Shown: positions 1-9,729, numbered from the stretch's first letter. The stretch is 64,000 nucleotides of DNA from Larkinella punicea (GCF_003334855.1 NZ_QOWE01000022.1:1-64000); one strand, 5' to 3'. The notes: generated by a model not told the origin, from the letters alone. Numbers and translations: made by a program.

Positions 1-96
1 ATCAAGTGGGAAACCACCACGTATAATTGGAAGGAGATCTTAGCCCAAGTTTCTATTATATTTACTGAACGAATTCAGCCACATCGCTTTGATTAA
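1..96 (+). CDS. C-terminal fragment of an unidentified protein
   Basis: The first reading frame is open from the first base to a TAA at 94-96 and would encode the last 31 residues of a protein that begins outside the window. The peptide is rich in Trp, Thr and Ile and ends IQPHRFD. It resembles the tail of a transposase only vaguely. About 110 nt without an obvious gene separate it from the first metal-resistance gene. It may also be a chance open frame. Confidence 0.3.
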   Translation: MKWETTTYNWKEILAQVSIIFTERIQPHRFD

Positions 97-180
97 ACCC
101 ACTGACACAGTTCAGCGAGCACTCCCATTTTTTGTTGAAAATTTCACTCCATTTACTTGTTTTTTGTTTTTGACACCCTG

Positions 181-206
181 TTGCAAACGAGTTTGTCGTA
201 TCTTTG
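181..206 (+). promoter_or_regulatory. Bacteroidota-type promoter, -7 box TATCTTTG
   Basis: TATCTTTG at 199-206 matches the Bacteroidota -7 consensus TANNTTTG. A TTG at 181-183 could be the -33 element, but the spacing (15 nt) is shorter than the usual 19 or so, so only the -7 call is reasonable. The ATG of the next gene is only 5 nt downstream, so the transcript would be nearly leaderless. The 53.8 kb homologue has the same arrangement (TATCTTCG then GTG). Confidence 0.4.
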
Positions 207-210
207 CCGC

Positions 211-540
211 ATGAAATCGGTGTTTTGCCTGTTAACGAGCTTCTATATAGTGATCCTGTCGGTGCTGCCCTGCGCCGATGGTTGCTCGTATATGCTCGTT
301 CGTGACCAGCCGACTCAGATCGCCAACGACCAGCATAGCCACGACAGTCAATCCGCCACGAGCGATCTGTGTTCGCCCCTTTGTAGCTGCGATTGCTGTG
401 GCACCGTGCTCGATCAACCTCTCATTTTACCCCACACATTTCAGGAATGGCAACCCGTCGCACAAGTTGTGCCGATGCTGACTATGCCTGCTTTACCCTT
501 GGTCGCACTAACGACCTGGCAACCCCCCCAATTAAGCTAA
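211..540 (+). CDS. DUF6660-like small exported metal-associated protein
   Basis: This 109-residue protein has an N-terminal signal peptide (residues 1 to about 21, MKSVFCLLTSFY then a hydrophobic run). A His- and Cys-rich middle carries HSHD and the pattern CSPLCSCDCC. The tail ends with Trp-Gln-Pro-Pro. The ATG at 211 was chosen over an upstream in-frame codon because it gives a proper signal peptide just after the -7 box. It is the first gene before the CzcA pump, and two relatives sit in this window (53.8 kb and 62.9 kb), each in a metal-resistance unit and each ending W-x-P-P. DUF6660 is a poorly characterised Bacteroidota family. A periplasmic metal-binding role is inferred from composition and context only. 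Confidence 0.65.
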   Translation: MKSVFCLLTSFYIVILSVLPCADGCSYMLVRDQPTQIANDQHSHDSQSATSDLCSPLCSCDCCGTVLDQPLILPHTFQEWQPVAQVVPMLTMPALPLVALTTWQPPQLS

Positions 541-632
541 GACTGGATACGTGCGTCTTTCCCATTCGCTGCAACATCGTTGCAGGGTAACGCGCGGCTA
601 TTTCTCTTGTTCCATCTTAGCAAGTTTGTATC

Positions 633-3600
633 ATGTTGGATGCCATCATCCGTTTTTCCATTCAGAATAAACTCATTATCGGACTTTTTACCCTCGCCCT
701 CGTTATTTGGGGGGGGTATTCACTAACCCGACTGCCGATCGACGCCCTGCCCGACATCACCAATAACCAGGTGCAGGTCATTACCCAAAGCCCAGCCTTA
801 TCGGCTTTAGATGTCGAGCGGCTCATTAGCTTTCCCATCGAGCAGACCATGGCCACGCTGCCCAATTTGGTCGAGGTCCGGTCTATTTCCCGCTTTGGCT
901 TATCGGTCGTCACCATTGTTTTGAACGACGACGTTGATGTCTATGTCGCCCGTCAGCAGGTATTCGAGCGGCTCCAGCAGGCCCGCTCCCAAATACCGGC
1001 CAATGCGGGCGATCCTGAATTGGCCCCCGTTACGACAGGCTTGGGTGAAATCTACCAGTATGTTCTTCGGGCCAAGCCCGGTTTCGAAAAACGCTACCCG
1101 GCCATGGAACTGCGCTCGATTCAGGATTGGATCGTTCGGCGCCAACTGATGGGCACCAAAGGGGTCGCCGATGTCAGCAGTTTTGGAGGTTTTCTCAAAC
1201 AATACGAAGTCGCTGTCGATCCCCAGCGGCTCCGGGCTTCGGGCGTAACGATGGATGAATTGTTCAGGGCCCTTGAAAGCAATAATGAGAATACGGGTGG
1301 AGCCTACATTGACCGTCGCCCGAATGCGTACTTCATCCGTTCCGAAGGGCTCATCGGCACCCTCGAGGATATCGGAAAGATTGTGGTGCGCCGAGCCCCG
1401 AACGGCATTCCGGTACTGGTGCGCGACGTGGCCCAGGTTCAACTTGGACAGGCTGTCCGGTATGGCGCGATGACCCGCAACGGGGAGGGTGAAGTGGTCG
1501 GTGCCATTGTGATGATGCTCAAAGGGGCTAATTCGTCCGAAGTGATCGGTAACGTCAAACAGCGTATTGAGCAGATCAAAAAATCGCTGCCCGAAGGCGT
1601 CGAAATACACGCCTTTCTGGATCGCACCAAGCTGGTCAACCGGGCCATTGGTACCGTCGAAAAGAACCTCGTTGAAGGAGCTTTGATTGTGATCTTCGTC
1701 CTGGTACTGCTATTGGGCAACTGGCGAGCGGGTTTGGTGGTGGCTTCCGTCATTCCGCTGGCAATGCTTTTTGCCGTCAGTCTGATGAATCTTTTTGGCG
1801 TATCGGGTAATCTCATGAGTTTAGGTGCCATTGACTTCGGCTTAATTGTCGATGGGGCCGTCATTATCGTCGAGGCCACCCTGCACCACATTGCCCTGAA
1901 GAATTTTCGGCACCACCTTTCTCAGGCCGAAATGGATGAAGAGGTGTATGTATCGGCCAGCCGCATCCGTTCCTCCGCGGCATTCGGTGAAATCATTATC
2001 TTGATTGTCTATCTGCCGATTCTGGCCCTAATTGGAATCGAAGGGAAAATGTTCAGGCCGATGGCCCAGACCGTGGCCTTTGCCATTCTGGGGGCGTTCA
2101 TTCTTTCCCTGACGTACGTGCCCATGGCTTCGGCCCTGCTCCTGAGCAAGAAACCCGTGAAGGAAGGCACCAAAACCATTTCGGACCGCATCATGGGCGT
2201 TTTTCACCGGGTCTATGACCCGGCCATCCGTTGGACGTTAGGCCATAAAGGCTGGGTTACCGGGCTATCGGTCGTCCTGTTCGCCGTTGCGCTATTTATC
2301 TTCAGCCGATTGGGCGGGGAATTTATTCCGCAATTAGACGAAGGGGACTTCGCCGTGGAAACCCGCGTCATGACCGGCTCATCGCTGTCCCAATCCGCGG
2401 ATGCTTCCCTGCAGGCAGGCCGTATTTTAAAGGAAAATTTCCCCGAAGTAATCGAAACGATTGGCAAGACCGGGGCCGGCGAGATTCCAACCGATCCCAT
2501 GCCGATTGAAGCCACGGACTTGATGGTGATTTTGAAAGACCGAAAAGAGTGGACCTCGGCGACGAGTCGGGAGGAACTGGCCGAAAAAATGCAGGAAAAA
2601 CTCAATCAAATACCAGGGGTCAGTTTCGGGTTTCTGCAACCTATCCAGATGCGTTTTAGTGAATTGATCTCGGGGGTAAAACAGGATATTGCCGTGAAAC
2701 TATACGGCGAGGATTTGGGCGTACTGGCTGACTATGCCGCCCGCATTGGCCGGATCGTCAGTATCGTACCCGGCGCGGAGGATTTGTACGTCGAACAAGT
2801 TTCGGGTCTGCCCCAGATTGTGGTGAATTACGACCGCGACGCGCTGGCCCGCTTTGGCCTATCGGTCGAAGAAGCCAATCGCTATCTGCAAGCCGCCTTT
2901 GCCGGGTCAGCGGCCGGGTTGGTGTACGAAGGCGAACGACGGTATGACCTGGTGGTACGCTTGCAGCAGCAGAGCCGTCAGCGGCTGGAAGATGTGCAAA
3001 ATCTGCTGATCACCACCGTAGACGGCCAGAACGTTCCCTTGAGTCAAATCGCCAATGTATCGTTTCAGAACAGCATTAACCAGATTCAGCGGGAAGATGC
3101 CAAACGACGGATCATCGTAGCCTTTAACGTGCGGGGACGCGATGTGGAAAGCGTAGTGAACGAACTGCAGGGTAAACTGGACACGCAAATCAAATTACCG
3201 GTAGGGTATTACGTGACCTACGGCGGCCAGTTCCAAAACCTGCAGGAGGCCAAAGACCGCCTCAGTATTGCCGTTCCCGTGGCATTGGGACTGATTTTTC
3301 TGTTGCTGTTCTTCACCTTCGGGTCGGTACGGCAAAGTTTGCTAATCTTTTCGGCGATTCCGCTCTCCGCTATCGGCGGGATCTTTGCGCTATGGTTTCG
3401 GGATATGCCCTTCAGTATTTCGGCGGGGGTGGGCTTTATTGCCCTCTTCGGTGTAGCGGTGTTGAATGGGATAGTCCTGATCGGCGAGTTCAATCACCTC
3501 AAAGACGAAACGGATCTGAGCCTGCGGGAACGTATTTTACAGGGTACTGCTACCCGGCTCCGCCCGGTTATGATGACCGCGTTGGTGGCCTCCTTGGGAT

Positions 3601-5054
3601 TTCTGCCGATGGCATTAGCCACCACGGCGGGGGCCGAAGTGCAGCGGCCGCTGGCTACTGTCGTCATTGGTGGACTGGTTTCGGCCACGCTATTGACGCT
3701 GCTGGTATTGCCCTGCCTGTACTGGTGGGAACAGACAAATTTTGGGAGGAAGACAACTGCGGAAAGGCCCGCGGTGGCCGGTAAAATAGCCGGTTGGCTA
3801 CTGATTGGGGCTTTGGGTATGGGCTCGACTCTGCCGGTTCAGGCCCAGGGTCCGCAAACCGCGATGGGCAGCCAGGCCAGCCAGCCGCTGTCGCTCGATG
3901 GGGTCCTTCAGTTGGCTGCGACCAACAACGGGACGGCCCGGATCAATGCGTTGACGATCAGTCAGCAACAGACAGGTCGGCGAGCGGCCCGCGATATGGG
4001 TCCCACTACTTTTTCCTGGATGGGAGGCCAGTATAATGGTCCTAACTTTGACAATAATCTTACCCTCTCTCAAAGTTTACCCAATCCCAAACTGGTTCGC
4101 CAGCTCGGTCGGCTGGCCGATGCCAATGTGGTCGGTAGTGAAGGGCAGGCCCGGATTAACCAGAACGCCCTGCGGGCGCAGGTAAAGGCCGCTTATTACG
4201 ATTTGCTGTATGTCGTCGAACGGCGTCGCCTGCTCCGGTCACAGGATAGTTTGCTGGTCGCCTTCCGGTCGGCTACCGACCTGCGGCTCAAAACCGGTGA
4301 AGGAACCGCCATCGAAGTAGCGACCGCTGCCAACCAACTGGGCGAGGTGCGCAACGGACTGGGACAGACCGAAGCGGATCGGCAAATCGCGCTGAGTCGG
4401 CTGCAAACGCTGCTGAACACCAACCAGCCGCTGAGGCTTTCTGATAGCACCCTGACCCGCCGGGCTCTACCAATCATTACGGACTCGGCAACGCTGGCCC
4501 AAACCCCTGAATTAGCCTTTTTACGCCAGCAAATTGAGGTTTCCGCCCGGCAAACGGACGTCGAGCAGGCCCGGTTGCTGCCCAGTTTTTCGCTGGGTTA
4601 TTTCAACCAGTCGCTCATCGGTACGTATACGGTAAACAACCAGGAAGTAACGTACGGGGGCGGCAGACGGTTTCAGGGAGTCACCGCGGGAATTGCGATC
4701 CCATTATTTACCAAACCCCAGCGCGCGCGCGTTGAAGCCGCCCGGCTGGGTCAGCAACTGGGAGAAGCCACCCTGGCATTTACCCAGCGCAATCTGCAGG
4801 GTGAGCTATCGACGACAATCCAGGAAATCCGCAAGTTGCAAAGCAGCCTGACTTATTATGAGCAGACCGGACTGCCGACCGCCCGGTTGCTGGCTGATAA
4901 AGCGGGGATCGCTTTTCGAGCCGGTGACATTGGATACCTTCAATATTCCCAGGCCCTCACCCAGGCTTACCAGACCCGTGCCAGTTACGTCGACGTGCTG
5001 GGTCAATACAATCAATCCGTCATTCGCTTAGAGCAAATTCTGGGCTTACCCTGA
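633..5054 (+). CDS. czcA: CzcA-type heavy-metal RND pump fused to a TolC-like outer-membrane channel
   Basis: A 1473-residue fusion. Residues 1 to about 1040 are a full heavy-metal RND transporter: first membrane helix at 10-30, porter domains, and the helix-4 signature DFGLIVDGAVIIVEA starting near D401, which points to the Zn/Co/Cd (HME1) subgroup. The periplasmic segment MRFSELISGVKQDIAVKL also fits CzcA better than CusA. A hydrophobic, signal-like segment (about 1048-1072, ending VQAQ) leads into a TolC-family domain (about 1080-1473) with the expected repeated helical hairpins. Pump-channel fusions of this length are common in Bacteroidota. The usual Asn closing the helix-4 motif is Ala here. 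It exports divalent cations from periplasm or cytoplasm across the outer membrane, driven by protons. The adaptor gene follows after 8 nt. Confidence 0.92.
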   Translation: MLDAIIRFSIQNKLIIGLFTLALVIWGGYSLTRLPIDALPDITNNQVQVITQSPALSALDVERLISFPIEQTMATLPNLVEVRSISRFGLSVVTIVLNDDVDVYVARQQVFERLQQARSQIPANAGDPELAPVTTGLGEIYQYVLRAKPGFEKRYPAMELRSIQDWIVRRQLMGTKGVADVSSFGGFLKQYEVAVDPQRLRASGVTMDELFRALESNNENTGGAYIDRRPNAYFIRSEGLIGTLEDIGKIVVRRAPNGIPVLVRDVAQVQLGQAVRYGAMTRNGEGEVVGAIVMMLKGANSSEVIGNVKQRIEQIKKSLPEGVEIHAFLDRTKLVNRAIGTVEKNLVEGALIVIFVLVLLLGNWRAGLVVASVIPLAMLFAVSLMNLFGVSGNLMSLGAIDFGLIVDGAVIIVEATLHHIALKNFRHHLSQAEMDEEVYVSASRIRSSAAFGEIIILIVYLPILALIGIEGKMFRPMAQTVAFAILGAFILSLTYVPMASALLLSKKPVKEGTKTISDRIMGVFHRVYDPAIRWTLGHKGWVTGLSVVLFAVALFIFSRLGGEFIPQLDEGDFAVETRVMTGSSLSQSADASLQAGRILKENFPEVIETIGKTGAGEIPTDPMPIEATDLMVILKDRKEWTSATSREELAEKMQEKLNQIPGVSFGFLQPIQMRFSELISGVKQDIAVKLYGEDLGVLADYAARIGRIVSIVPGAEDLYVEQVSGLPQIVVNYDRDALARFGLSVEEANRYLQAAFAGSAAGLVYEGERRYDLVVRLQQQSRQRLEDVQNLLITTVDGQNVPLSQIANVSFQNSINQIQREDAKRRIIVAFNVRGRDVESVVNELQGKLDTQIKLPVGYYVTYGGQFQNLQEAKDRLSIAVPVALGLIFLLLFFTFGSVRQSLLIFSAIPLSAIGGIFALWFRDMPFSISAGVGFIALFGVAVLNGIVLIGEFNHLKDETDLSLRERILQGTATRLRPVMMTALVASLGFLPMALATTAGAEVQRPLATVVIGGLVSATLLTLLVLPCLYWWEQTNFGRKTTAERPAVAGKIAGWLLIGALGMGSTLPVQAQGPQTAMGSQASQPLSLDGVLQLAATNNGTARINALTISQQQTGRRAARDMGPTTFSWMGGQYNGPNFDNNLTLSQSLPNPKLVRQLGRLADANVVGSEGQARINQNALRAQVKAAYYDLLYVVERRRLLRSQDSLLVAFRSATDLRLKTGEGTAIEVATAANQLGEVRNGLGQTEADRQIALSRLQTLLNTNQPLRLSDSTLTRRALPIITDSATLAQTPELAFLRQQIEVSARQTDVEQARLLPSFSLGYFNQSLIGTYTVNNQEVTYGGGRRFQGVTAGIAIPLFTKPQRARVEAARLGQQLGEATLAFTQRNLQGELSTTIQEIRKLQSSLTYYEQTGLPTARLLADKAGIAFRAGDIGYLQYSQALTQAYQTRASYVDVLGQYNQSVIRLEQILGLP

Positions 5055-5062
5055 TAACAATC

Positions 5063-6361
5063 ATGAAACGAATTCTTTTGAGTATCGGTCTGTTGTGGCT
5101 GGCCAGTGCCTGTCGAGAAGCCACCGAAAAAGACCCCACTACCACCACGGAGACTAAACCCACTGCCGAGGCTACGGAGGAAAAGGCCGGCCACGAGGAA
5201 GGACCGGCCGACGTCGTGGAACTCACTACCGACCAACTCCGCATTGGGGCCATTAGCCTGGGAAAAGTCGAGTACCGTAATCTGGGTCAGTTGCTCCAGA
5301 TCAACGGTCGGCTGGCCGTACCCGCTCAGAGTCAGGTAGCCATTACGGCCCTGCAAGGCGGTTTTGTGCGAAGTTTACCCTTACTTCCGGGGCAGCCGGT
5401 CCGTAAAGGTCAGTTGCTGGCCCGCATTGAAAACCCGGATCTGATTGGTCTCCAGCAGGAGTACGCTGAAAACCAGAGCCGCCTGACGTATTTGGAGGCC
5501 GAATATGCGCGCCAAAAAGAACTGAGCGACCAGAATGTCGGAGCTCTGAAAGTATTCCAGCAAACCTCCGCGGAACGAAATCAGGTCCGTTCCCGGTTGG
5601 GCGGTCTAGCCCAGCGCCTTCGCCTGGTCGGCATATCCCCGCAGGCTGCATTGGACGGGAAGTTTAGTGCCTACTACGACGTAACGGCTTCGGTGGCGGG
5701 TGTGGTCACCCAGGTTGCGGTGAACGTTGGCCAATACGTACAACCCGCGGATATTATAGCGCAGCTGACCAGTAGTCAGGGTCTGTACGCGGAACTGACC
5801 GTGTTTGAAAAAGACCTGCCCCAGATTCGGGAGGGACAACGGGTGAGTATGCGGCTCAACAACGAGGATGGCAAAGAGCGGTCGGGACGGATCACGTACA
5901 TTAACCGGATCATTGACGCCAATCGTTCGGTACGGGTGGTGGCCCGGCTTGATCAGCCCGATGCCCGTCTGGCACCCAACACCTTCCTGAAAGCGAGTTT
6001 GGATCTGGGCAATAGTCGGGTAACGGCTTTACCCGAAGGGGCGATCGTTTCCGCGGAGGGGAAAGACTACATCTTTGTGGTGACGGATGAAAAAGCCCCC
6101 GAAGAACACGAGCACAACGAAGAGGAAGCCAACCATTCCGCCAAAGAGGATCACGACCACACTGCGGGCGAAACGGAACAACACGGTACGGCCTTTAAGC
6201 AAATCCCCGTGCGCCGGGGCGTTACCCAGGAAGGGTACTCACAGGTAACGCTGCCCACCACACTCGACCTGAGTAAGGTACAGGTCGTCATCAAGGGGGC
6301 TTACGCCGTATTGTCTCAACTTCAGGCAGCAGGTGGTGAAGAAGAAGGTCACGCGCATTAA
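5063..6361 (+). CDS. czcB: CzcB-type periplasmic adaptor (membrane fusion) lipoprotein
   Basis: A 432-residue adaptor linking the RND pump to the outer-membrane channel. It begins with a lipoprotein signal (lipobox LASAC, Cys17), then an acidic linker, a barrel/lipoyl region starting near residue 60, a coiled hairpin (about 130-190, QQEYAENQSRLTYLEAEY), a second lipoyl half, and beta-barrel and membrane-proximal domains. A His/Glu-rich insertion (about 350-378, EEHEHNEEEANH) and a His-containing tail (EEEGHAH) suggest divalent-metal binding, as in CzcB. It is in one operon with the upstream pump (8-nt gap) and precedes the P-type ATPase by 58 nt. Confidence 0.9.
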   Translation: MKRILLSIGLLWLASACREATEKDPTTTTETKPTAEATEEKAGHEEGPADVVELTTDQLRIGAISLGKVEYRNLGQLLQINGRLAVPAQSQVAITALQGGFVRSLPLLPGQPVRKGQLLARIENPDLIGLQQEYAENQSRLTYLEAEYARQKELSDQNVGALKVFQQTSAERNQVRSRLGGLAQRLRLVGISPQAALDGKFSAYYDVTASVAGVVTQVAVNVGQYVQPADIIAQLTSSQGLYAELTVFEKDLPQIREGQRVSMRLNNEDGKERSGRITYINRIIDANRSVRVVARLDQPDARLAPNTFLKASLDLGNSRVTALPEGAIVSAEGKDYIFVVTDEKAPEEHEHNEEEANHSAKEDHDHTAGETEQHGTAFKQIPVRRGVTQEGYSQVTLPTTLDLSKVQVVIKGAYAVLSQLQAAGGEEEGHAH

Positions 6362-6367
6362 TTGGTA

Positions 6368-6402
6368 GGCCCGCTTGACGCCTTGACGGTGTCAAGCGGG
6401 CC
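6368..6402. repeat. 12-bp inverted repeat between czcB and the P-type ATPase gene
   Basis: GGCCCGCTTGAC at 6368-6379 is exactly inverted at 6391-6402, with an 11-nt loop. There is no following run of T, so a classical terminator is doubtful. An mRNA-processing or attenuation hairpin that sets relative expression within the operon is equally possible. Confidence 0.7.
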
Positions 6403-6419
6403 CTTAAATCCCAACGCTC

Positions 6420-8987
6420 ATGGAAAAACTACAACTTGATTTGCCCGTATTGCTGCCGGACTTACCCGACGCGCGGGACCAGTGTGTGCAGCGGTTAATG
6501 GATTTGCTGGATGATCGACCCGGCATTGACAAAGTTCACGTCCGGTCCGCGGAGAATAATCAATCCGAAGGGAGCCAGCTTTGTATTCATTACGATCCTC
6601 GAATCATTTCGCTTGACCGCGTGCAGATACTAGCCCGGCAGGCCGGAGCTGAAATCACCCAGCGGTACGGTCATTTCGTGGGGTATTTGTCGGGCATCCG
6701 GCATGCCCGACACGCCCGTACCGTGTCGGAACAAATTGGACGCTGGCCCGGGGTTCTGGAAGCCGCCGTTTCCGCATCGGGAGCGATTCATATGGAGTTC
6801 GACCAGCAAGAGATTCAATTAACCGACTTATTTGACCGGTTAATCCAGAACGATACCCCCGCTCAGGGGCATCAACAAAGCGATGCTCCCACCAACGAAA
6901 AGGATCTTCCACCGGCTCCGGCTGATCAACACGGCCATCCTCACCCGGAGCACGAGCACGCTCCGGGTGAAAAACATAGTCACTCCCACGAAGACAATAA
7001 AAAAGCCCTTGGTGGTGAGGCCCAGGCTCATTCGCCGGGCGATGGGCATAATCACGAGCACGGCGGCATCTTTGGTCCCAATACGGAACTTATTTTCGCC
7101 AGTTTGTGTGCCGTCTGTCTGGGCAGCGGCTTCGGACTATCGTTTGTGGCCGGCCTGCCACCCTGGGTCAGCCTGAGCCTCTACGGATTGGCCTATTTTT
7201 TCGGTGGTTTCTTTACGGCCAAGGAAGCCGTCGAGACCATCCGACAGGGTAAGTTTGAAATTGACTTTCTGATGCTGGTTGCGGCAGCAGGCGCGGGAAT
7301 TCTGGGCGAATGGGCGGAAGGGGCTCTACTATTGGCCCTCTTCAGTATTGGTCATGCGCTGGAACACTACGCCATGAACCGCGCCCGCAAGTCCATTGCC
7401 GCGCTGGCCGATCTGAGCGCCAAGACGGCGACTGTTCGGCGAAATGGCAACACCGAGGAAGTCGACGTTAGTTCCTTGCAGGTTGGGGACATTATCATCG
7501 TCAAACCCAACAGCAAGATCGCGGCCGACGGTGTAGTGGTCAAGGGAACTGGACCGGTCAACCAGGCCCCCATTACGGGTGAAAGCGTTCCGGTCGACAA
7601 AGTGGCCTTAGCCGATGGAGACGCCGATCCGACCCGTGCGAAGCCCGAAAGCCGGGTTTTTGCCGGAACCATCAACGGAACCAGTGTCCTGGAAATTAAG
7701 GTGAGCAAAGCCGCCCAGGATTCCACGCTGGCCCGGCTCATCAAACTCGTCAACGAAGCCGAATCCCAGCAGTCGCCCACGCAACAGTTTACCGACCGCT
7801 TTGAGCGTTGGTTCGTTCCCGCCGTGCTCATCCTGGTGGTGGCCCTGTGTTTTGCCTACCTAGTGGTTGATGAACCATTTTCCGTCAGCTTTTACCGGGC
7901 GATGGCCGTACTCGTAGCCGCAAGCCCCTGTGCCCTGGCTATTTCTACCCCTTCGGCCGTGCTCAGTGGCGTCGCACGGGCGGCTCGTGATGGTGTACTG
8001 ATCAAGGGGGGAAGGCCACTGGAGGATTTGGGGGAGCTGACGGCCGTTGCCTTTGACAAGACGGGTACACTGACCCAGGGCAAACCCAAACTCACGCAGG
8101 TACTTATTCTATCCGGAACGGAGGAGCAACTGCTGCGTGTGGCGGTGGCCGTGGAGAGCCAGAGTGATCACCCCCTGGCCTCCGCCATCGTCCAGGGCGG
8201 GAAGCAAAAAATAGGCGATAAACCACTGCCTGAAGTTAAAAATATCAAAGCATTAACCGGGCGTGGCTTGCAGGCCGAGGTGGACGGTCAGCCCGTTTAT
8301 ATTGGAAACAAAGCCTTGTTTGAGGAACAGAAAACGCTAACCGAAGAGGTGCGTAAGCGAGCTGACCAATTGGAAGCGGACGGAAACACCGCCATGATCG
8401 TGCGACAGGGTGAAACCTTTTTGGGAATAGTGGGGGTCATGGACACCCCCCGCCCCGAAGCACAGCATACCCTGTCTGATCTGAAAGCGCTGGGCATCCG
8501 GCGCATGATTATGCTCACCGGCGACAACCAACGGGTGGCCGATGCCATTGCCAAACAGGTGGGGCTGACGGATGCGCAAGGTGATTTGCTGCCAGAAGCC
8601 AAAGTGAAGGCCGTTCAACAACTGCGGGAACAGGAAGGCAAAGTAGCGATGGTGGGTGACGGGGTCAATGACGCGCCGGCCATGGCTAAAAGTACGGTGG
8701 GTATTGCGATGGGTGCCGCCGGTTCGGACGTGGCCTTGGAAACAGCCGACATTGCCCTGCTAGGCGATCAGCTGGAGAAATTACCTTTTGCGATTGGATT
8801 AAGTCGGGCCGCCCGGCGCATTATTCGGCAGAATCTGTACATCAGTTTAGGAGTGGTTGGCGTACTGATTCCGCTCACTATTTTGGGTATTGCCCGAATA
8901 GGACCAGCCGTGATCGCCCACGAAGGATCTACGCTGGTGGTCGTTTTTAATGCGTTGCGCCTGTTAGCCTACCAGCAAAAAAAATGA
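6420..8987 (+). CDS. P1B-4-type heavy-metal-transporting ATPase with His-rich linker
   Basis: An 855-residue metal-exporting P-type ATPase of the inner membrane. Residues 1-150 look like two degenerate HMA folds without CXXC. A linker (about 160-220) is packed with His (HGHPHPEHEHAPGEKHSHSH). The membrane metal site is SPC at 502-504 rather than CPC, the phosphorylated Asp is D546 in DKTGTLT, the hinge is GDGVNDAPA, and the last membrane region has HEGST at about 834-838. SPC plus HEGxT is the P1B-4 signature (CoaT/CzcP-like; Co, Zn, Cd or Fe). The substrate cannot be settled from sequence. The stop overlaps the next start (ATGA), so the genes up to 10493 are translationally coupled. Confidence 0.92.
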   Translation: MEKLQLDLPVLLPDLPDARDQCVQRLMDLLDDRPGIDKVHVRSAENNQSEGSQLCIHYDPRIISLDRVQILARQAGAEITQRYGHFVGYLSGIRHARHARTVSEQIGRWPGVLEAAVSASGAIHMEFDQQEIQLTDLFDRLIQNDTPAQGHQQSDAPTNEKDLPPAPADQHGHPHPEHEHAPGEKHSHSHEDNKKALGGEAQAHSPGDGHNHEHGGIFGPNTELIFASLCAVCLGSGFGLSFVAGLPPWVSLSLYGLAYFFGGFFTAKEAVETIRQGKFEIDFLMLVAAAGAGILGEWAEGALLLALFSIGHALEHYAMNRARKSIAALADLSAKTATVRRNGNTEEVDVSSLQVGDIIIVKPNSKIAADGVVVKGTGPVNQAPITGESVPVDKVALADGDADPTRAKPESRVFAGTINGTSVLEIKVSKAAQDSTLARLIKLVNEAESQQSPTQQFTDRFERWFVPAVLILVVALCFAYLVVDEPFSVSFYRAMAVLVAASPCALAISTPSAVLSGVARAARDGVLIKGGRPLEDLGELTAVAFDKTGTLTQGKPKLTQVLILSGTEEQLLRVAVAVESQSDHPLASAIVQGGKQKIGDKPLPEVKNIKALTGRGLQAEVDGQPVYIGNKALFEEQKTLTEEVRKRADQLEADGNTAMIVRQGETFLGIVGVMDTPRPEAQHTLSDLKALGIRRMIMLTGDNQRVADAIAKQVGLTDAQGDLLPEAKVKAVQQLREQEGKVAMVGDGVNDAPAMAKSTVGIAMGAAGSDVALETADIALLGDQLEKLPFAIGLSRAARRIIRQNLYISLGVVGVLIPLTILGIARIGPAVIAHEGSTLVVVFNALRLLAYQQKK

Positions 8988-9367
8988 GCAAGGAAGACAG
9001 CATGCTGCTAACACCCTGGGGTGACCGGGTTCACTTCCACGCCCGCGACAATATTCAAGCGGTGCGGATTATCCGGTTGGTGTCGGAAAATGAACAGCCG
9101 TTTGCTTACTATCTGACGCTGGCGGTCGTGGACGAAGCGGGCTTGGTCCTGTGGAGTGAGGAATTGTCGAGCTTCGCTCGTCCCGATAAGCCCCAGGTAG
9201 CGGTGATCGAACGAGATTTTGCGGTTTGGGAGAGCCTGCAAATTTCGGTAAACCAAACCGAAGGCGGTGAAGCTATGGTACAATCGAATCGGGAACCTGT
9301 GGATTTTTTGATTCGATTGTACTATACGACCAACCCGGAAACGCCCCTAAACGACGCAGGCACATGA
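8984..9367 (+). CDS. Uncharacterised 127-aa protein coupled to the metal ATPase
   Basis: No family recognised. It is soluble, with no signal peptide, Cys cluster or membrane helix. Alternating hydrophobic residues in the middle (AYYLTLAVVDEAGLVLW) suggest a mostly beta fold. The start overlaps the stop of the P1B-4 ATPase by 4 nt, and its own stop overlaps the next start by 4 nt. This tight coupling argues for a real gene whose product works with the ATPase or the ZIP-like transporter. Confidence 0.75.
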   Translation: MSKEDSMLLTPWGDRVHFHARDNIQAVRIIRLVSENEQPFAYYLTLAVVDEAGLVLWSEELSSFARPDKPQVAVIERDFAVWESLQISVNQTEGGEAMVQSNREPVDFLIRLYYTTNPETPLNDAGT

Positions 9368-9729
9368 AGATCCTGATCAGAAGTTATGTGTTTAGCCTGG
9401 TTCACCTAACGGCCGGGTGTACAACCACGCAGTTTCAGCCCATTCAACGTTCGGCAGGTGTGCAAGAATCGTCGGATTCTGTTGCCGTACGAATCTTTCT
9501 GCTGGAGCGCGATCTTCCTGCCACGTTTGATCCGTTAGGCACGGTCGCCATTCATATCTATGGCTCCGTTTTCGGCATTCATCCGAAAGTAGAGGCTGAA
9601 TTGCAAAAAGTGGGTCGGCAGAAAGGGGCAAACGGAGCCTACCGAATTGGGCATGGCACCTATGACCACGATAAAGACGGCATTGTGTCTTACTTACTGT
9701 TTCGATACCCATCTGACGAACGGCCATGA
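9364..9729 (+). CDS. Small lipoprotein of unknown function in the metal operon
   Basis: A 121-residue protein with an N-terminal lipoprotein signal (lipobox LTAGC, Cys19). The mature part has no recognised domain. It contains a His/Asp patch near the C-terminus (GHGTYDHDKDG) that could bind a metal, which is speculation. Four-nt overlaps with the genes on both sides place it in the same translational unit as the ATPase and the ZIP-like transporter. Confidence 0.7.
   Translation: MKILIRSYVFSLVHLTAGCTTTQFQPIQRSAGVQESSDSVAVRIFLLERDLPATFDPLGTVAIHIYGSVFGIHPKVEAELQKVGRQKGANGAYRIGHGTYDHDKDGIVSYLLFRYPSDERP

Noticed and set aside
900-1891. Minus-strand frames inside the CzcA gene
   Set aside because: Shadows of the 1473-residue fusion; no separate evidence.
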